A stretch of DNA of 64,000 nucleotides, taken from Qipengyuania vulgaris. Its GTDB lineage: Bacteria; Pseudomonadota; Alphaproteobacteria; Sphingomonadales; Sphingomonadaceae. This document shows, piece after piece, positions 35,390 through 44,349 of this stretch. The notes beneath the pieces are model-generated. The model did no database searches. It saw nothing but the letters and a program-made list of their open reading frames with translations, and was not told where the DNA came from. Location of the stretch: contig CCSI01000001.1 of the NCBI GenBank assembly GCA_000756795.1, positions 248,001 to 312,000 of the forward strand. Reading direction: 5' to 3'. Position 1 is the stretch's first letter; every line of letters starts with the position of its first letter. A program made the translations under genes and the position numbers.

Positions 35390-36237
35390 TTTCTGCCCTC
35401 GCATCACTTGCGCTCGCCACCTCGGCGCCGGTCGCTACTATCGAACCCGAGCCCTTGGTCATTGGCGAAAGCTACAGCTTCGAGGCGCTCGATGCGGAGC
35501 GCCGTGTGAATGTCGTCCTGCCGCCGGACTACGAGGCCGAGGCTGACAGGAACTGGCCCATCATTGTCCAACTCGATGGCGGTACGGACCAGGACCTGTT
35601 CCTCGGCAATGGCATCGAGAAGTGGAACGGGCTGTGGGGCCGTAGCAAACCTGCGATTATCGTCGGCATCCAGACGGTCGACCGGCAGCGCGAATTGCTT
35701 CCCTCCACCCGAATTCCCGACGAGCAGGAGGCTTACCCTACTGCCGGAGAAAGCACGCAGTTTCGCAGCTGGCTTGCCGAAACCGTCCTGCCGCTGGTGA
35801 AATCGCGCTATCGCCACAACGACACCGTGGTGCTGGTAGGCGAGAGCGCTGCAGGGCTTTTCGTGGTTGAGACATGGCTGGACGAGCCAGGGCTCTTCAC
35901 CGGTTATGCGGCGATTTCGCCCAGCCTCCAGTGGGACGGTCAGGCGATGGCCCTTGCCGCCGACAGCCGCATCGAAGGCCGCCCGCCGCTTTACCTTTCG
36001 CTGGCCGACGAGGGCGGCGAGACGGAGCAGGGCATGTTCCGCCTGTTGTCGAAGCTCGATGCGGCCCAGCCCTTCTGCTTTTCCGACCGCCGCAACGACC
36101 TCCATCACTCGACGAGCCTGCACGGCTTGCTGCCCGAAGCGCTCCAGTTCCTGCTGCCCACGGGCGCGGACTGGCTGGAGGAATATGGCCTGACCCTGCG
36201 CTGCGAGCAGGGCGGGTCGGAGAGCGGGGGCGAGTGA
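35386..36237 (+). CDS. Exported alpha/beta hydrolase, esterase-D/IroE-like
   Basis: A 283-residue protein with a short signal peptide ([17 protein letters not shown]), then a putative-esterase fold: [32 protein letters not shown], the nucleophile elbow [12 protein letters not shown] and a late His in the [11 protein letters not shown] region. The family includes ferri-siderophore and S-formylglutathione esterases; the substrate here is unknown. Its ATG overlaps the bioB stop (ATGA). Confidence 0.8.
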   Translation: MISALASLALATSAPVATIEPEPLVIGESYSFEALDAERRVNVVLPPDYEAEADRNWPIIVQLDGGTDQDLFLGNGIEKWNGLWGRSKPAIIVGIQTVDRQRELLPSTRIPDEQEAYPTAGESTQFRSWLAETVLPLVKSRYRHNDTVVLVGESAAGLFVVETWLDEPGLFTGYAAISPSLQWDGQAMALAADSRIEGRPPLYLSLADEGGETEQGMFRLLSKLDAAQPFCFSDRRNDLHHSTSLHGLLPEALQFLLPTGADWLEEYGLTLRCEQGGSESGGE

Positions 36238-37016
36238 CGCTCGGCTTCTCCGTCGACGAATTGCTGCCCAAGGCCCGGGGCGGCGGGGTGCTCAAGATGG
36301 GGCTCGCCAAGCTCGACGAGGGTGACTGGCTTCAGCCCGAACCCGACCTTGCCGCACGCGCTGCGGGCTTTGCCGCCTATCCCGAGGGCACCCATCACAC
36401 TCCCGAGGGTGAAGCTCCGGGAGCGGAACTCGCCGCCATGCTCGGTCTTGAGGGAGGTCTGCTCGAAGCGGCGCGTGCGCATCATGAGGACATGTGCCTG
36501 CTCACCCTGAGGCCGGGAGAGGACCAATATCGCCTTGTCGGTGCGGCTGTCGCTTGGCCCTCGGATTGGAACCCCGCCGACAAGATGGGGCTGCCCTTGC
36601 GCGCACTCCACGCGCCGATCCAGGGATATGAAGAGCAGCTGGCGAGCGGCGTCGACCATTTCATGTCCAAGCTAAAGCCCGGCGCGATTTACGGGCGCTG
36701 CAACTGGTTCATCGCTGCGACGGGCGACAGGCGCTGGGTGGCCGAGCCGCCCGAGCAGGCTTTCGCCGATGTCACGCCCGAAAACGCAGGCGAGACCTTG
36801 TTCGTCCGCTCCGAACGCCAAACCCTGCGCCGCCTGCCCGAGACCGGCGCAATCCTCTTCACCATCGGCATCTATGTCTCGCCGCTGGGCAAGCTTTCGC
36901 GCGAGAATATCGCCCGCCTAGCGGTCGCGGTCGAGGGTCTGCTCGAGGGCGAGGGCGACCGGCGCGGGGCCGATGCCTATGCCAGGGCCCTGACGACATT
37001 CGCCGCAAGTCTTTAA
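36234..37016 (+). CDS. DUF3445 / haem-dependent oxidative N-demethylase-like protein
   Basis: A 260-residue protein that fits the DUF3445 family, whose characterised members are haem-dependent oxidative N-demethylase alpha subunits. Visible landmarks include AYPEGTHHTPEGEAPGAEL, a stretch EDMCLLTLRPGEDQYRLVGA and YGRCNWFIAATGDRRWV with FVRSERQTLRRLPETGAI. It starts at GTG 36234 in a GTGA overlap with the hydrolase stop. Partner subunits of the demethylase complex are not present in the window, so activity should not be assumed. Confidence 0.78.
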   Translation: MTLGFSVDELLPKARGGGVLKMGLAKLDEGDWLQPEPDLAARAAGFAAYPEGTHHTPEGEAPGAELAAMLGLEGGLLEAARAHHEDMCLLTLRPGEDQYRLVGAAVAWPSDWNPADKMGLPLRALHAPIQGYEEQLASGVDHFMSKLKPGAIYGRCNWFIAATGDRRWVAEPPEQAFADVTPENAGETLFVRSERQTLRRLPETGAILFTIGIYVSPLGKLSRENIARLAVAVEGLLEGEGDRRGADAYARALTTFAASL

Positions 37017-37148
37017 ATCGGAGCGGCAATCCAGAAAACTTGACTCTTTTGTCGATAGGTCGTCCTATGCGGATCCGCTGGGGCACAACAGCAACTAAAA
37101 ATTCGGATCGCTTCTGAGGGTCGCATTCCTGCTTGGGGAGAGGACTGT

Positions 37149-37580
37149 ATGAAGAAGCTACTTATTGCCGCTGCCGCTATCGGGCTGGCAGTTCCCACCG
37201 CACCCGCCATGGCCGACGACCACGAGCCAGCCCTGATGGAGGTGGACTGGTACCGCGTAAATCTCATCAAGTGGAAACCCGGCAAGGGTGAGCGCGCGCA
37301 TGAAATCATCGAGATGTATGAAAAGGTCGATGCGGCGCTTGGCCGCAACGATGTCATCGATTTCCACATGGCAACCGGCGAATGGGATTCCATTGTAGCC
37401 ATGCCGATGCGCAACGGAATTGCTGCCATGGGCTGGGCCAATAACCCCGATGGAGACGCCTGGCGCGCCGAATTCGTCAAGCAAATGGGGGGCGAAGAAC
37501 AGGCAAAGGCCGTCTGGCAGGAATTCGAATCGCTGATCCTGCGCGAGCAACGCCACATCGGTCATATCGACCGCGATTGA
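37149..37580 (+). CDS. Exported hypothetical protein upstream of pccA
   Basis: A 143-residue protein with a clear Sec signal (MKKLLIAAAAIGLAVPTAPA, cleavage after AMA). The mature part (VDWYRVNLIKWKPGKGERAH, then HMATGEWDSIVAMPM) has the beta-alpha-beta rhythm of a dimeric alpha-beta barrel, but I cannot name the family. GGGGAGAGG precedes the ATG. It ends 78 nt before pccA; the gap holds a large hairpin. Confidence 0.75.
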   Translation: MKKLLIAAAAIGLAVPTAPAMADDHEPALMEVDWYRVNLIKWKPGKGERAHEIIEMYEKVDAALGRNDVIDFHMATGEWDSIVAMPMRNGIAAMGWANNPDGDAWRAEFVKQMGGEEQAKAVWQEFESLILREQRHIGHIDRD

Positions 37581-37597
37581 GGCTGCCGTCTTGATAC

Positions 37598-37657
37598 CGG
37601 GCCTCCGCTACGGCATGGGCGTGCATACGTTTGTACACCCCGCCTTCCGGAGGCCCG
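37598..37657 (+). promoter_or_regulatory. Terminator-like hairpin that encloses the pccA ribosome-binding site
   Basis: Outer arms CGGGCCTCCG (37598-37607) and CGGAGGCCCG (37648-37657) pair perfectly. Inside, GGC, GGG, GTG and TAC (37612-37628) pair in order with GTA, CAC, CCC and GCC (37633-37644) with two small bulges, giving one long stem. The 3' arm contains GGAGG, the only ribosome site for pccA, and is followed by TTTGTTTT, in which the TTG start codon lies. It thus looks both like an intrinsic terminator and like a translation switch. Confidence 0.7.
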
Positions 37658-37658
37658 T

Positions 37659-39725
37659 TTGTTTTCCAAGATCCTGATCGCCAACCGCGGTGAAATCGCC
37701 TGCCGCGTCATCAAGACCGCGCGCCGCATGGGCATCCAGACGGTTGCCGTCTATTCCGACGCCGACGCCCGCGCGCCCTTCGTGCGCATGGCGGACGAAG
37801 CCGTCCACATCGGTCCGGCACCTGCCGCCGAAAGCTACCTCATTGCGGACAAGATCATCGAGGCCTGCAAGCAGACCGGCGCCGAAGCGGTGCATCCGGG
37901 CTATGGCTTCCTCTCCGAACGCGCGAGCTTCGTGGAAGCGTTGGCCAAGGAAAACATCACCTTCATCGGGCCCCCGCCGAACGCCATCGCCGCTATGGGC
38001 GACAAGATCGAATCGAAGAAGCTGGCACGCGAAGCGGGGGTGAATGTCGTCCCCGGTTTCGTCGGCGAAATCCGCGATACCGAGCATGCGGTCGAGATTT
38101 CGAACGACATTGGCTACCCGGTGATGATGAAGGCCAGCGCCGGCGGCGGCGGCAAAGGCATGCGCCTCGCCTGGAGCGAAAAGGATGTACGCGAAGGCTT
38201 CGAGGCGACGAAGCGCGAAGGCCTCAATTCCTTCGGTGACGACCGCGTCTTCATCGAGAAATTCATCGAGAACCCGCGCCACATCGAGATCCAGATTCTC
38301 GGCGACAAGCACGGCAAGGTGATTTACCTCAACGAGCGCGAATGCTCGATCCAGCGCCGCCACCAGAAGGTGGTCGAGGAGGCGCCTTCGCCCTTCGTCA
38401 CGCCCAAGATGCGCAAGGCAATGGGCGAACAATGCGTCGCGCTTTCGAAAGCCGTCGGCTATCACAGCGCAGGCACGGTGGAACTGATCGTCAGCGGCGC
38501 GGACCCGACGGGCGAGAGCTTCTACTTCCTAGAAATGAACACCCGCCTGCAGGTGGAGCATCCCGTCACCGAAGCCATCACCGGTGTCGACCTCGTCGAG
38601 CAGATGATCCGCGTCGCGGCGGGTGAGAAGCTCGGAATCACGCAGGATGATGTCAAAATCGACGGCTGGGCGATCGAGAACCGCGTCTATGCCGAAGATC
38701 CGTATCGCGGCTTCCTGCCTTCGACGGGCCGCCTCGTGCGCTACGAACCGCCGGTCGAGCCCTGGGCCGATGACGGCGAAGAGAATGGCCGCCGCGGTGT
38801 CGCGGGTATCCGCGTCGACGACGGCGTCTTCGAAGGCGGCGAAGTGTCGATGTTCTACGACCCGATGATCGCCAAGTTGGTGACCTGGGGCGAAACGCGC
38901 GACGAGGCTGCGGACCTGCAGATTGCCGCGCTCGACGCCTTCCGCATCGAGGGATTGGGGCACAATATCGATTTCCTCAGCGCCATCATGCAGCACCCGC
39001 GCTTCCGCTCGGGCGAGCTGACCACCGGCTTCATCGCCGAGGAATATCCCGAGGGCTTCGAAGGCGCTCCGGCAGACGAGCGCCTGCGCGGAGTGCTGGC
39101 AGCGGTTGGCGGCGTGATTGCCACCGCCGATGCCGACCGTGCGCGCCGCGTGGACCAGCAGCTGGGCGGCGAATTCTACGCGCCGGGCGACTGGACCATT
39201 CGGATCGGCGAGCGCGATGAAGGCTCGATTACGCACGAAGTCGTGCTCGGCGAAGACGCGCTGACCGTCGATGGCGAGCAAGTTACTATCGAGATGCAGT
39301 ACACGCCGGGCGAGACCATGGTCGATGTCGCGCTCTACGATAACGACGCGGGCGAAGATGCCGAGCCGCTGGAGCTCTATACCATCCAGCTGAAACCCAC
39401 GCGCACCGGCTATGCCATGACCACGCGCGGCGCGACGCACCAGCTTCGCATCCTGCAGACCCGCATTGCCGATCTCGCATCGCACATGATCGAGAAAACG
39501 CCGCCCGACCTTTCCAAGATGCTCATCTGTCCGATGCCGGGCCTGCTGGTGAAGCTGCATGTGAGAAAGGGCGAGGAGGTCCAGCCGGGCCAGCCGCTCG
39601 CCACGGTCGAGGCGATGAAAATGGAGAACATACTGCGCGCCGAAAAACAGGCGGTTGTGGGCACGGTCAACGCAGCCGAAGGCGATTCGCTGGCGGTCGA
39701 CGAGGTGATTCTCGAGCTCGAGTAA
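37659..39725 (+). CDS. pccA: Propionyl-CoA carboxylase alpha chain (biotin carboxylase plus biotin carrier)
   Basis: A 688-residue biotin enzyme. The biotin carboxylase domain starts at FSKILIANRGEIACRVIKTA, with the ATP loop MKASAGGGGKGMRLAW and EMNTRLQVEHPVTE. The BT linker domain lies at about 460-600. The C-terminal biotin carrier has the biotinylation site K654 in EAMKMEN. Together with PccB it carboxylates propionyl-CoA. The start must be TTG 37659, as the conserved N-terminus begins one codon later. It is 6.8 kb from pccB but in the same direction and locus. Confidence 0.96.
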   Translation: MFSKILIANRGEIACRVIKTARRMGIQTVAVYSDADARAPFVRMADEAVHIGPAPAAESYLIADKIIEACKQTGAEAVHPGYGFLSERASFVEALAKENITFIGPPPNAIAAMGDKIESKKLAREAGVNVVPGFVGEIRDTEHAVEISNDIGYPVMMKASAGGGGKGMRLAWSEKDVREGFEATKREGLNSFGDDRVFIEKFIENPRHIEIQILGDKHGKVIYLNERECSIQRRHQKVVEEAPSPFVTPKMRKAMGEQCVALSKAVGYHSAGTVELIVSGADPTGESFYFLEMNTRLQVEHPVTEAITGVDLVEQMIRVAAGEKLGITQDDVKIDGWAIENRVYAEDPYRGFLPSTGRLVRYEPPVEPWADDGEENGRRGVAGIRVDDGVFEGGEVSMFYDPMIAKLVTWGETRDEAADLQIAALDAFRIEGLGHNIDFLSAIMQHPRFRSGELTTGFIAEEYPEGFEGAPADERLRGVLAAVGGVIATADADRARRVDQQLGGEFYAPGDWTIRIGERDEGSITHEVVLGEDALTVDGEQVTIEMQYTPGETMVDVALYDNDAGEDAEPLELYTIQLKPTRTGYAMTTRGATHQLRILQTRIADLASHMIEKTPPDLSKMLICPMPGLLVKLHVRKGEEVQPGQPLATVEAMKMENILRAEKQAVVGTVNAAEGDSLAVDEVILELE

Positions 39726-39904
39726 GGCGCAATCACACGCGATTCACCAAATTGCCACGCAACATGAAACGGCGTTGCAGACTCGAATCTTGCGTAATTG
39801 GCCCGATTAACCGCGATTCGTGGTAAACGCGCTGGTAAGGCTTTGCCGCCACCGGAATCCTGCTGGTGTGAGTCGGATCACACAATCATGCAGGAGCGAC
39901 TGGC

Positions 39905-40153
39905 ATGGCACGTAAAGGTACCGGCTTCTTCGACACGAGGGGCCATTATTACAAGACGCCGGAAGAGGCGACGGTCAGCGACCTCGCAGGCGTTCTCGGC
40001 AAGATCGGCGATGGCGAAAGCCTTGCGCCCGGCATCGCGCACATGATGCTCGACCGCCGCAGCGAAATCGAACGGCTGTTCGCGGAGCACGACGTCATGA
40101 TGGCCGAATACCAGCCCGTCGGCGCGGGGAAAGTCACGCGGCTGCACGCCTGA
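39905..40153 (+). CDS. Small conserved-type hypothetical protein
   Basis: An 82-residue soluble protein (MARKGTGFFDTRGHYYKTPE to KVTRLHA) with good coding composition. CAGGAGCGACTGGC precedes the ATG at 39905, a clear ribosome site. The upstream 180 bases contain TTAACC-N9-GGTAA near 39806, a symmetric element of unknown meaning. No domain recognised. It is convergent with the GNAT pseudogene. Confidence 0.7.
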   Translation: MARKGTGFFDTRGHYYKTPEEATVSDLAGVLGKIGDGESLAPGIAHMMLDRRSEIERLFAEHDVMMAEYQPVGAGKVTRLHA

Positions 40154-40175
40154 TCGGATCAGGCGGCCGGCCACC

Positions 40176-40634
40176 TCACAAGGCGAGGTGGTAGCACTGG
40201 TTGTGCGGACCGTTGGTGTATTCCGAGAAGGCCTCGCCAGCCACGAAGCCGTGTCTTGTATAGAGCGTAACGGCTGGCTGGAATTCCTCGCTCGTCCCGG
40301 TTTCGAGGCTTAGCCTGGCGAAGCCCTCTGCACGTGCAAGCGTTATGAGTCCGCCGAGGATGGCCCGCGCCACGCCCCTGCCGAGAAATTTAGGCAGCGT
40401 CCGCATCGATTTGAGCTCGGCGGTGCCGTCACAAAGCCGCTTCAGCGCGCCGATGCCCATCAACGTTTCGCCATCCTAAGCGCCCAACACTGTCACCGAA
40501 GGGCCCGACAGGCCGGACAGGTCGAGCGCCCAGCTGGTCCCCGGCGGCGACATCTCTTCCATATCCTGCTGGTGATAGGCGATGAGATCCCGGACCGCCG
40601 GGTCTTCGAGGGATGCGGTGTGGACTGCCATCAT
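40176..40634 (-). pseudogene. GNAT-family N-acetyltransferase interrupted by an amber codon
   Basis: Reading the minus strand from ATG 40634 gives a 152-codon GNAT protein (start MMAVHTASLEDPAVRDLIAY) with one in-frame TAG at 40476-40478 (codon 53). Just before it stands VTVLGA and just after DGETLMGIGALKRL, the two sides of the second beta strand; a Trp (TGG) is usual at this position, so a single TGG to TAG change fits. The rest is intact, including the acetyl-CoA loop FLGRGVARAIL and LYTRHGFVAGEAFSEYTNGP. Translation from an internal ATG would give a fold lacking its first strands. Confidence 0.8.
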
Positions 40635-40656
40635 CGCAGGATGTTGCTTCCTAATT

Positions 40657-41766
40657 TCAATGCGCCTGCAGCTCCTCGTCGAGGAAGGCGGCGACGTCTT
40701 TCAGCTCCACGTCCTTCGCGAGGTAGGCCTTGCCGATACGGCGCAGCAGGATGAAGGGCAGGGTGCCAGCGTCCATCTTCTTATCGTGCAGCATGTGGTC
40801 GGCGAGTTTCTCGCCATTCGCATCCATGCCCAGCGCGGCAATTTCGCTCGGCAGGCCTGCCGCATCGACGGCAGCGGTGACCCGTTCGGCATCGGCCTGC
40901 GAAAGCTCGCCGCGCCGCGCGGAATAGCGGGCCGCCAGCACCATGCCCAGCGCGACTGCTTCGCCGTGGAGAAGCTTGTCGGAAAAGCCCGTCTCGGCCT
41001 CCAACGCATGGCCGAAGGTATGGCCGAGATTGAGGAGGGCGCGCGTGCCGGTGGTCTCGCGCTCATCCTCGGCGACGATGCGGGCCTTTGCGGCGACGCT
41101 GCTTGCAACCGCCTGTTCGAGCGCTTCGTCATCCAGTGCGAGGACTCGGCTGCCGCTTGCCTCCAGCCAGTCGAAGAATGCTGCATCTCCGAGAACGCCG
41201 TATTTCAGCACTTCGGCATAGCCAGCGCGCAATTCGCGTGGCGGAAGGGTGGAGAGCGTGTCGAGGTCGGCCAAAACAAGCGAGGGCTGGTGGAAGGCCC
41301 CGATGAGGTTCTTGCCCGCGCCCGTATTTATGGCGGTCTTTCCGCCCACCGAACTGTCAACCTGTGCCAGCAATGTGGTCGGCAATTGCACGAAGCCGCA
41401 GCCGCGCTTGAGGATGGCGCAGGCAAACCCGGTGAGGTCGCCCACTACCCCGCCACCCAGTGCCAGCACGTGGTCGCCGCGCTCGACACCTTCGGCCAGC
41501 AGCCAGTCGGTCAGTCGCGCAAGGCTATCCCAGCTTTTCGAGCCTTCGCCCGGTTCGACCTCGTACCAGCGCGGCTCTTTGCCGGCCGCCTCAAGCGAGG
41601 CCTCGATAACGGCGCCCCAATGCGCACGGGCATTGGCATCGGCGACGATGGGTACGCGGGTTTTGCGCAAGAATGCGCCTGCCTCGCCCGCGATATCGGC
41701 GAGAAGGCCGCGCGCCACGCGCACCTCGTAGCTGCGACCGGCCAGTTCGACGGGAATTAATGCCAT
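40657..41766 (-). CDS. aroB: 3-dehydroquinate synthase
   Basis: A 369-residue NAD- and metal-dependent enzyme, second step of the shikimate pathway. Motifs include LALGGGVVGDLTGFACAIL, QLPTTLLAQVDSSVGGKTAI, GYAEVLKYGVLGD, the metal ligands in NLGHTFGHALE and LLHGEAVALGM. ATG 41766 lies within the last codons of aroK, a translational coupling found in most Proteobacteria. The frame remains open upstream only because it runs through aroK in another phase. Confidence 0.95.
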   Translation of the reverse strand: MALIPVELAGRSYEVRVARGLLADIAGEAGAFLRKTRVPIVADANARAHWGAVIEASLEAAGKEPRWYEVEPGEGSKSWDSLARLTDWLLAEGVERGDHVLALGGGVVGDLTGFACAILKRGCGFVQLPTTLLAQVDSSVGGKTAINTGAGKNLIGAFHQPSLVLADLDTLSTLPPRELRAGYAEVLKYGVLGDAAFFDWLEASGSRVLALDDEALEQAVASSVAAKARIVAEDERETTGTRALLNLGHTFGHALEAETGFSDKLLHGEAVALGMVLAARYSARRGELSQADAERVTAAVDAAGLPSEIAALGMDANGEKLADHMLHDKKMDAGTLPFILLRRIGKAYLAKDVELKDVAAFLDEELQAH

Positions 41767-42326
41767 GCTACCAGTTCCTGCAAGATTCGCGCGACGGTCG
41801 CCTCGTGCGGGCCGTCGTCGGTCACGACATGGATTTGCGCCTGCGAGTAAGCGGTGCTGCGTTTTTCCTTGAGATCCCGCAGGATTTGCCGCGGATCGCC
41901 CGTCTTGAGGAGTGGCCGCGTATTCTTGCGCGAGGTCCGCTCGACCAGCGTGTCGAGGTCGCAATCGAGCCAGATGGCAAGCCCCTGTTCGAGCACCAGC
42001 GCGCGCGTCTCGGCATCGACGAAGGCCCCGCCGCCGGTCGCGATGACGCCGTGGCCTTCCTCCATCAGCCGGGCAATCACCCGCCGCTCGCCATCGCGGA
42101 AATAGGCCTCGCCATGCGCTTCGAAGATTTCGGACACGCTGCGGTCGGCGGCGCGCTCGATTTCCTCGTCCGCATCGACGAAGCTGCGGTCCAGCGCATT
42201 GGCGAGCCGCCGCCCGATGGTCGACTTGCCCACGCCCATCAGCCCGACCAGCACCAGCGGGCGGGTAATCCGCCCTGCCTGTGTGGCGAGGTCATCACTT
42301 GGCAAAGAACTATGCGCGTTGCTCAT
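41757..42326 (-). CDS. aroK: Shikimate kinase
   Basis: A 189-residue kinase phosphorylating shikimate. The Walker A is LMGVGKSTIGRRLA (about 29-42), with DADEEIE (shikimate-binding Asp), the FRDGERRVI segment and GGGAFVDAETRAL. The lid region has TSRKNTRPLL. ATG 42326 gives a normal length; the frame runs on upstream antisense to the 604-residue protein gene and is not coding there. It overlaps aroB by 10 nt and is divergent from the small membrane protein gene at 42397. Confidence 0.94.
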   Translation of the reverse strand: MSNAHSSLPSDDLATQAGRITRPLVLVGLMGVGKSTIGRRLANALDRSFVDADEEIERAADRSVSEIFEAHGEAYFRDGERRVIARLMEEGHGVIATGGGAFVDAETRALVLEQGLAIWLDCDLDTLVERTSRKNTRPLLKTGDPRQILRDLKEKRSTAYSQAQIHVVTDDGPHEATVARILQELVAWH

Positions 42327-42396
42327 TGCCGCTCGGCCTATAGATGCGCTAGGGCGCGGGCAAGGCATCGGATTGTTGCACGAGGATACGAAAAAC

Positions 42397-42537
42397 TTGG
42401 CCGTCAAACGTTCAGCCATCCTGTGGGTCGTACTGCTGGGTATAATCGGGGTCCTCGTCGCCGCTTGGGTCGACGGGGGAGAAGAGCCGCTCAGGCCCAT
42501 CAGCCAGCCGGTCGATTTGCCGGAGGGTACGTTGTGA
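42397..42537 (+). CDS. Small single-span membrane protein
   Basis: A 46-residue protein from TTG 42397 (upstream GAGGA): one membrane helix (ILWVVLLGIIGVLVAAWV) then a short acidic/proline tail (DGGEEPLRPISQPVDLPEG). Its last codon overlaps the GTG of the next gene. Similar small proteins precede the same large exported protein in related sphingomonads, as far as I recall. The start is uncertain because no ATG exists. Confidence 0.6.
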   Translation: MAVKRSAILWVVLLGIIGVLVAAWVDGGEEPLRPISQPVDLPEGTL

Positions 42538-44348
42538 AGCGCGGCCTGCTCCTGACCGGCGCGGCGCTCGCGCTCGCATCCACCATGGCGCTGGCGCAGA
42601 ACGCGCCCGAAAGCATCCTGCCAAGCGAACGCCCGCAGCCTGCGCCTAGTCCTGCGCCTGCTCCGTCTCCCGCCGCTACACCCGCGACATCGGGGAGCGG
42701 GGAGGTTGTGCAGCCTGTGCCAAGTTCTGCCCCGCCAGTGGACTATTCGGGCGTGGACCTGTCCGACATTCCTTCGGTCGAAGAGCTGGAATCGATGACC
42801 AGCGAGGAGCTGGACGACCTGTTTGGCCTCAAGCCGCGCTACGATATCCCGCCCGCCGCGCGCCGGTCGACAGAGCAGGTTGGTGTGGTCGGCGTGGAGG
42901 AGGGCGGGCTGCCTGCCGCTTCGCTCGCGCGCCAGCCTGCGTCGATAGTGCGCGCCGCGCTTGCCAGTACCGACGGTCCGCTGGTTTCGCGCTGGGGCCA
43001 CATCCTCTTGCGTCGTACGCTGGCCAGCCGCCTCAATGCGCCCGAGGGCATGGACCCGGTCGAATTTGCCGCTCTGCGCGCAAGCACGCTGAACACCATG
43101 GGCGAGCATGCCGTCGCCCGCGCTCTGGTGCAGGATGTCGATACTGCCAATTACAACGGTGCGCTGACCAATGCCGCGCTCGGGGCCTATCTTGGCACAG
43201 GCGATATCGTGGGTGCATGCCCGGTCGTGCGGCTCGACGATGTGGACGGCGAAGGCCTGCAATGGTCGATGCTAGAGGGCATCTGCGCTGCCTATGCGGG
43301 CGAGACGACGAGCGCGCAGAACGATTTGCGCCGCCTGCTCAACCGCACCGAGGAGGACCAGATCGATATCCTCTTTGCCCAGCGCTACGCAGGCGCAGCA
43401 GGGCAGGGCCGCCGCGCAGTGACCATCGAGTGGGACGGCGTCGAAAGCATGAACCCCTGGCGTTTCGCCATGGCGAGCGCGCTGGGAGAGCCGCTGCCCG
43501 AAAATCTCGCCGAGACGCTTGGGCCCTATTACCTCAAGTCCTCCGCGCTGATCCCTGCGCTTCCCGCTCGTGCGCGGCTGCGCGGTGCGGATGTGGCGGC
43601 GGCTTCGGGCATCCTTTCCTCGCGCGCGATGGTCGACCTTTATTCAATGCTCTACGCGGGCCGCGAGGACGAACCGGAAAGCGTCGGCCTGACGCTCGCG
43701 ACGCGGCTGCGCGATGCTTATACCGACCCGTCGCCCGCCGGGCGGCTCGCTGCCATCAAGGACGTGTGGGGCAATGATTCGAGCGACTATGGCCGCCTCG
43801 TGCTAACCGCCTATGCCGCCGCGCGCCTTACGCCGAGCGACGATTTCGCAGACGATGCGGGGCCGTTGATTGCCTCCATGCTCACCGCAGGTCTGGAGCG
43901 CGATGCGCTGCGCTGGTCGAATGTAGTTGATGAAGGCTCGGTCGGCTGGGCGTTGCTCGCGCTTGCCAATCCCGATGGCGGACAGGTCAGCGACGGGCAG
44001 CTCGACAGCTTCCAGGACAATGACGACTCGTCGGGCCAGGCGAAGTCGCGCATGCTGCTGGCAGGCCTCGCCGGGCTCGGCCGGACCGACGCGAGCAATA
44101 TTGCCGAATACAGCGGCCGGCTGAGCGTGAACCTTTCCGCACCGACTGCATGGACGCGGATGATCGACAAGGCAGCGCAGGCTGAAAATCCTGCGCTCGT
44201 GGTGATGCTGGCGGGGCTCGGCATGCAGGGCACCGGCTGGGAGCAGATGACTGCGCGCCATCTTTATCACATCGTGTCCGCGCTCAACCGCGTCGGCCTC
44301 GAAGCCGAAGCCCGGATGATTGCCGCAGAGGCAGTCGCGCGCGCCTGA
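42534..44348 (+). CDS. Large exported hypothetical protein next to xerD
   Basis: A 604-residue protein from GTG 42534, in a GTGA overlap with the previous gene. The signal peptide (KRGLLLTGAALALASTMALA) is followed by a Pro/Ala/Ser linker (about 25-60), an acidic segment (DLSDIPSVEELESMTSEELD) and a long Ala/Leu-rich helical region that resembles a repeat solenoid (TPR-like), though no clean repeat unit can be counted. It probably lies in the periplasm. It forms an operon with the small membrane protein and xerD. Function unknown. Confidence 0.78.
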   Translation: MKRGLLLTGAALALASTMALAQNAPESILPSERPQPAPSPAPAPSPAATPATSGSGEVVQPVPSSAPPVDYSGVDLSDIPSVEELESMTSEELDDLFGLKPRYDIPPAARRSTEQVGVVGVEEGGLPAASLARQPASIVRAALASTDGPLVSRWGHILLRRTLASRLNAPEGMDPVEFAALRASTLNTMGEHAVARALVQDVDTANYNGALTNAALGAYLGTGDIVGACPVVRLDDVDGEGLQWSMLEGICAAYAGETTSAQNDLRRLLNRTEEDQIDILFAQRYAGAAGQGRRAVTIEWDGVESMNPWRFAMASALGEPLPENLAETLGPYYLKSSALIPALPARARLRGADVAAASGILSSRAMVDLYSMLYAGREDEPESVGLTLATRLRDAYTDPSPAGRLAAIKDVWGNDSSDYGRLVLTAYAAARLTPSDDFADDAGPLIASMLTAGLERDALRWSNVVDEGSVGWALLALANPDGGQVSDGQLDSFQDNDDSSGQAKSRMLLAGLAGLGRTDASNIAEYSGRLSVNLSAPTAWTRMIDKAAQAENPALVVMLAGLGMQGTGWEQMTARHLYHIVSALNRVGLEAEARMIAAEAVARA

Positions 44349-44349
44349 C

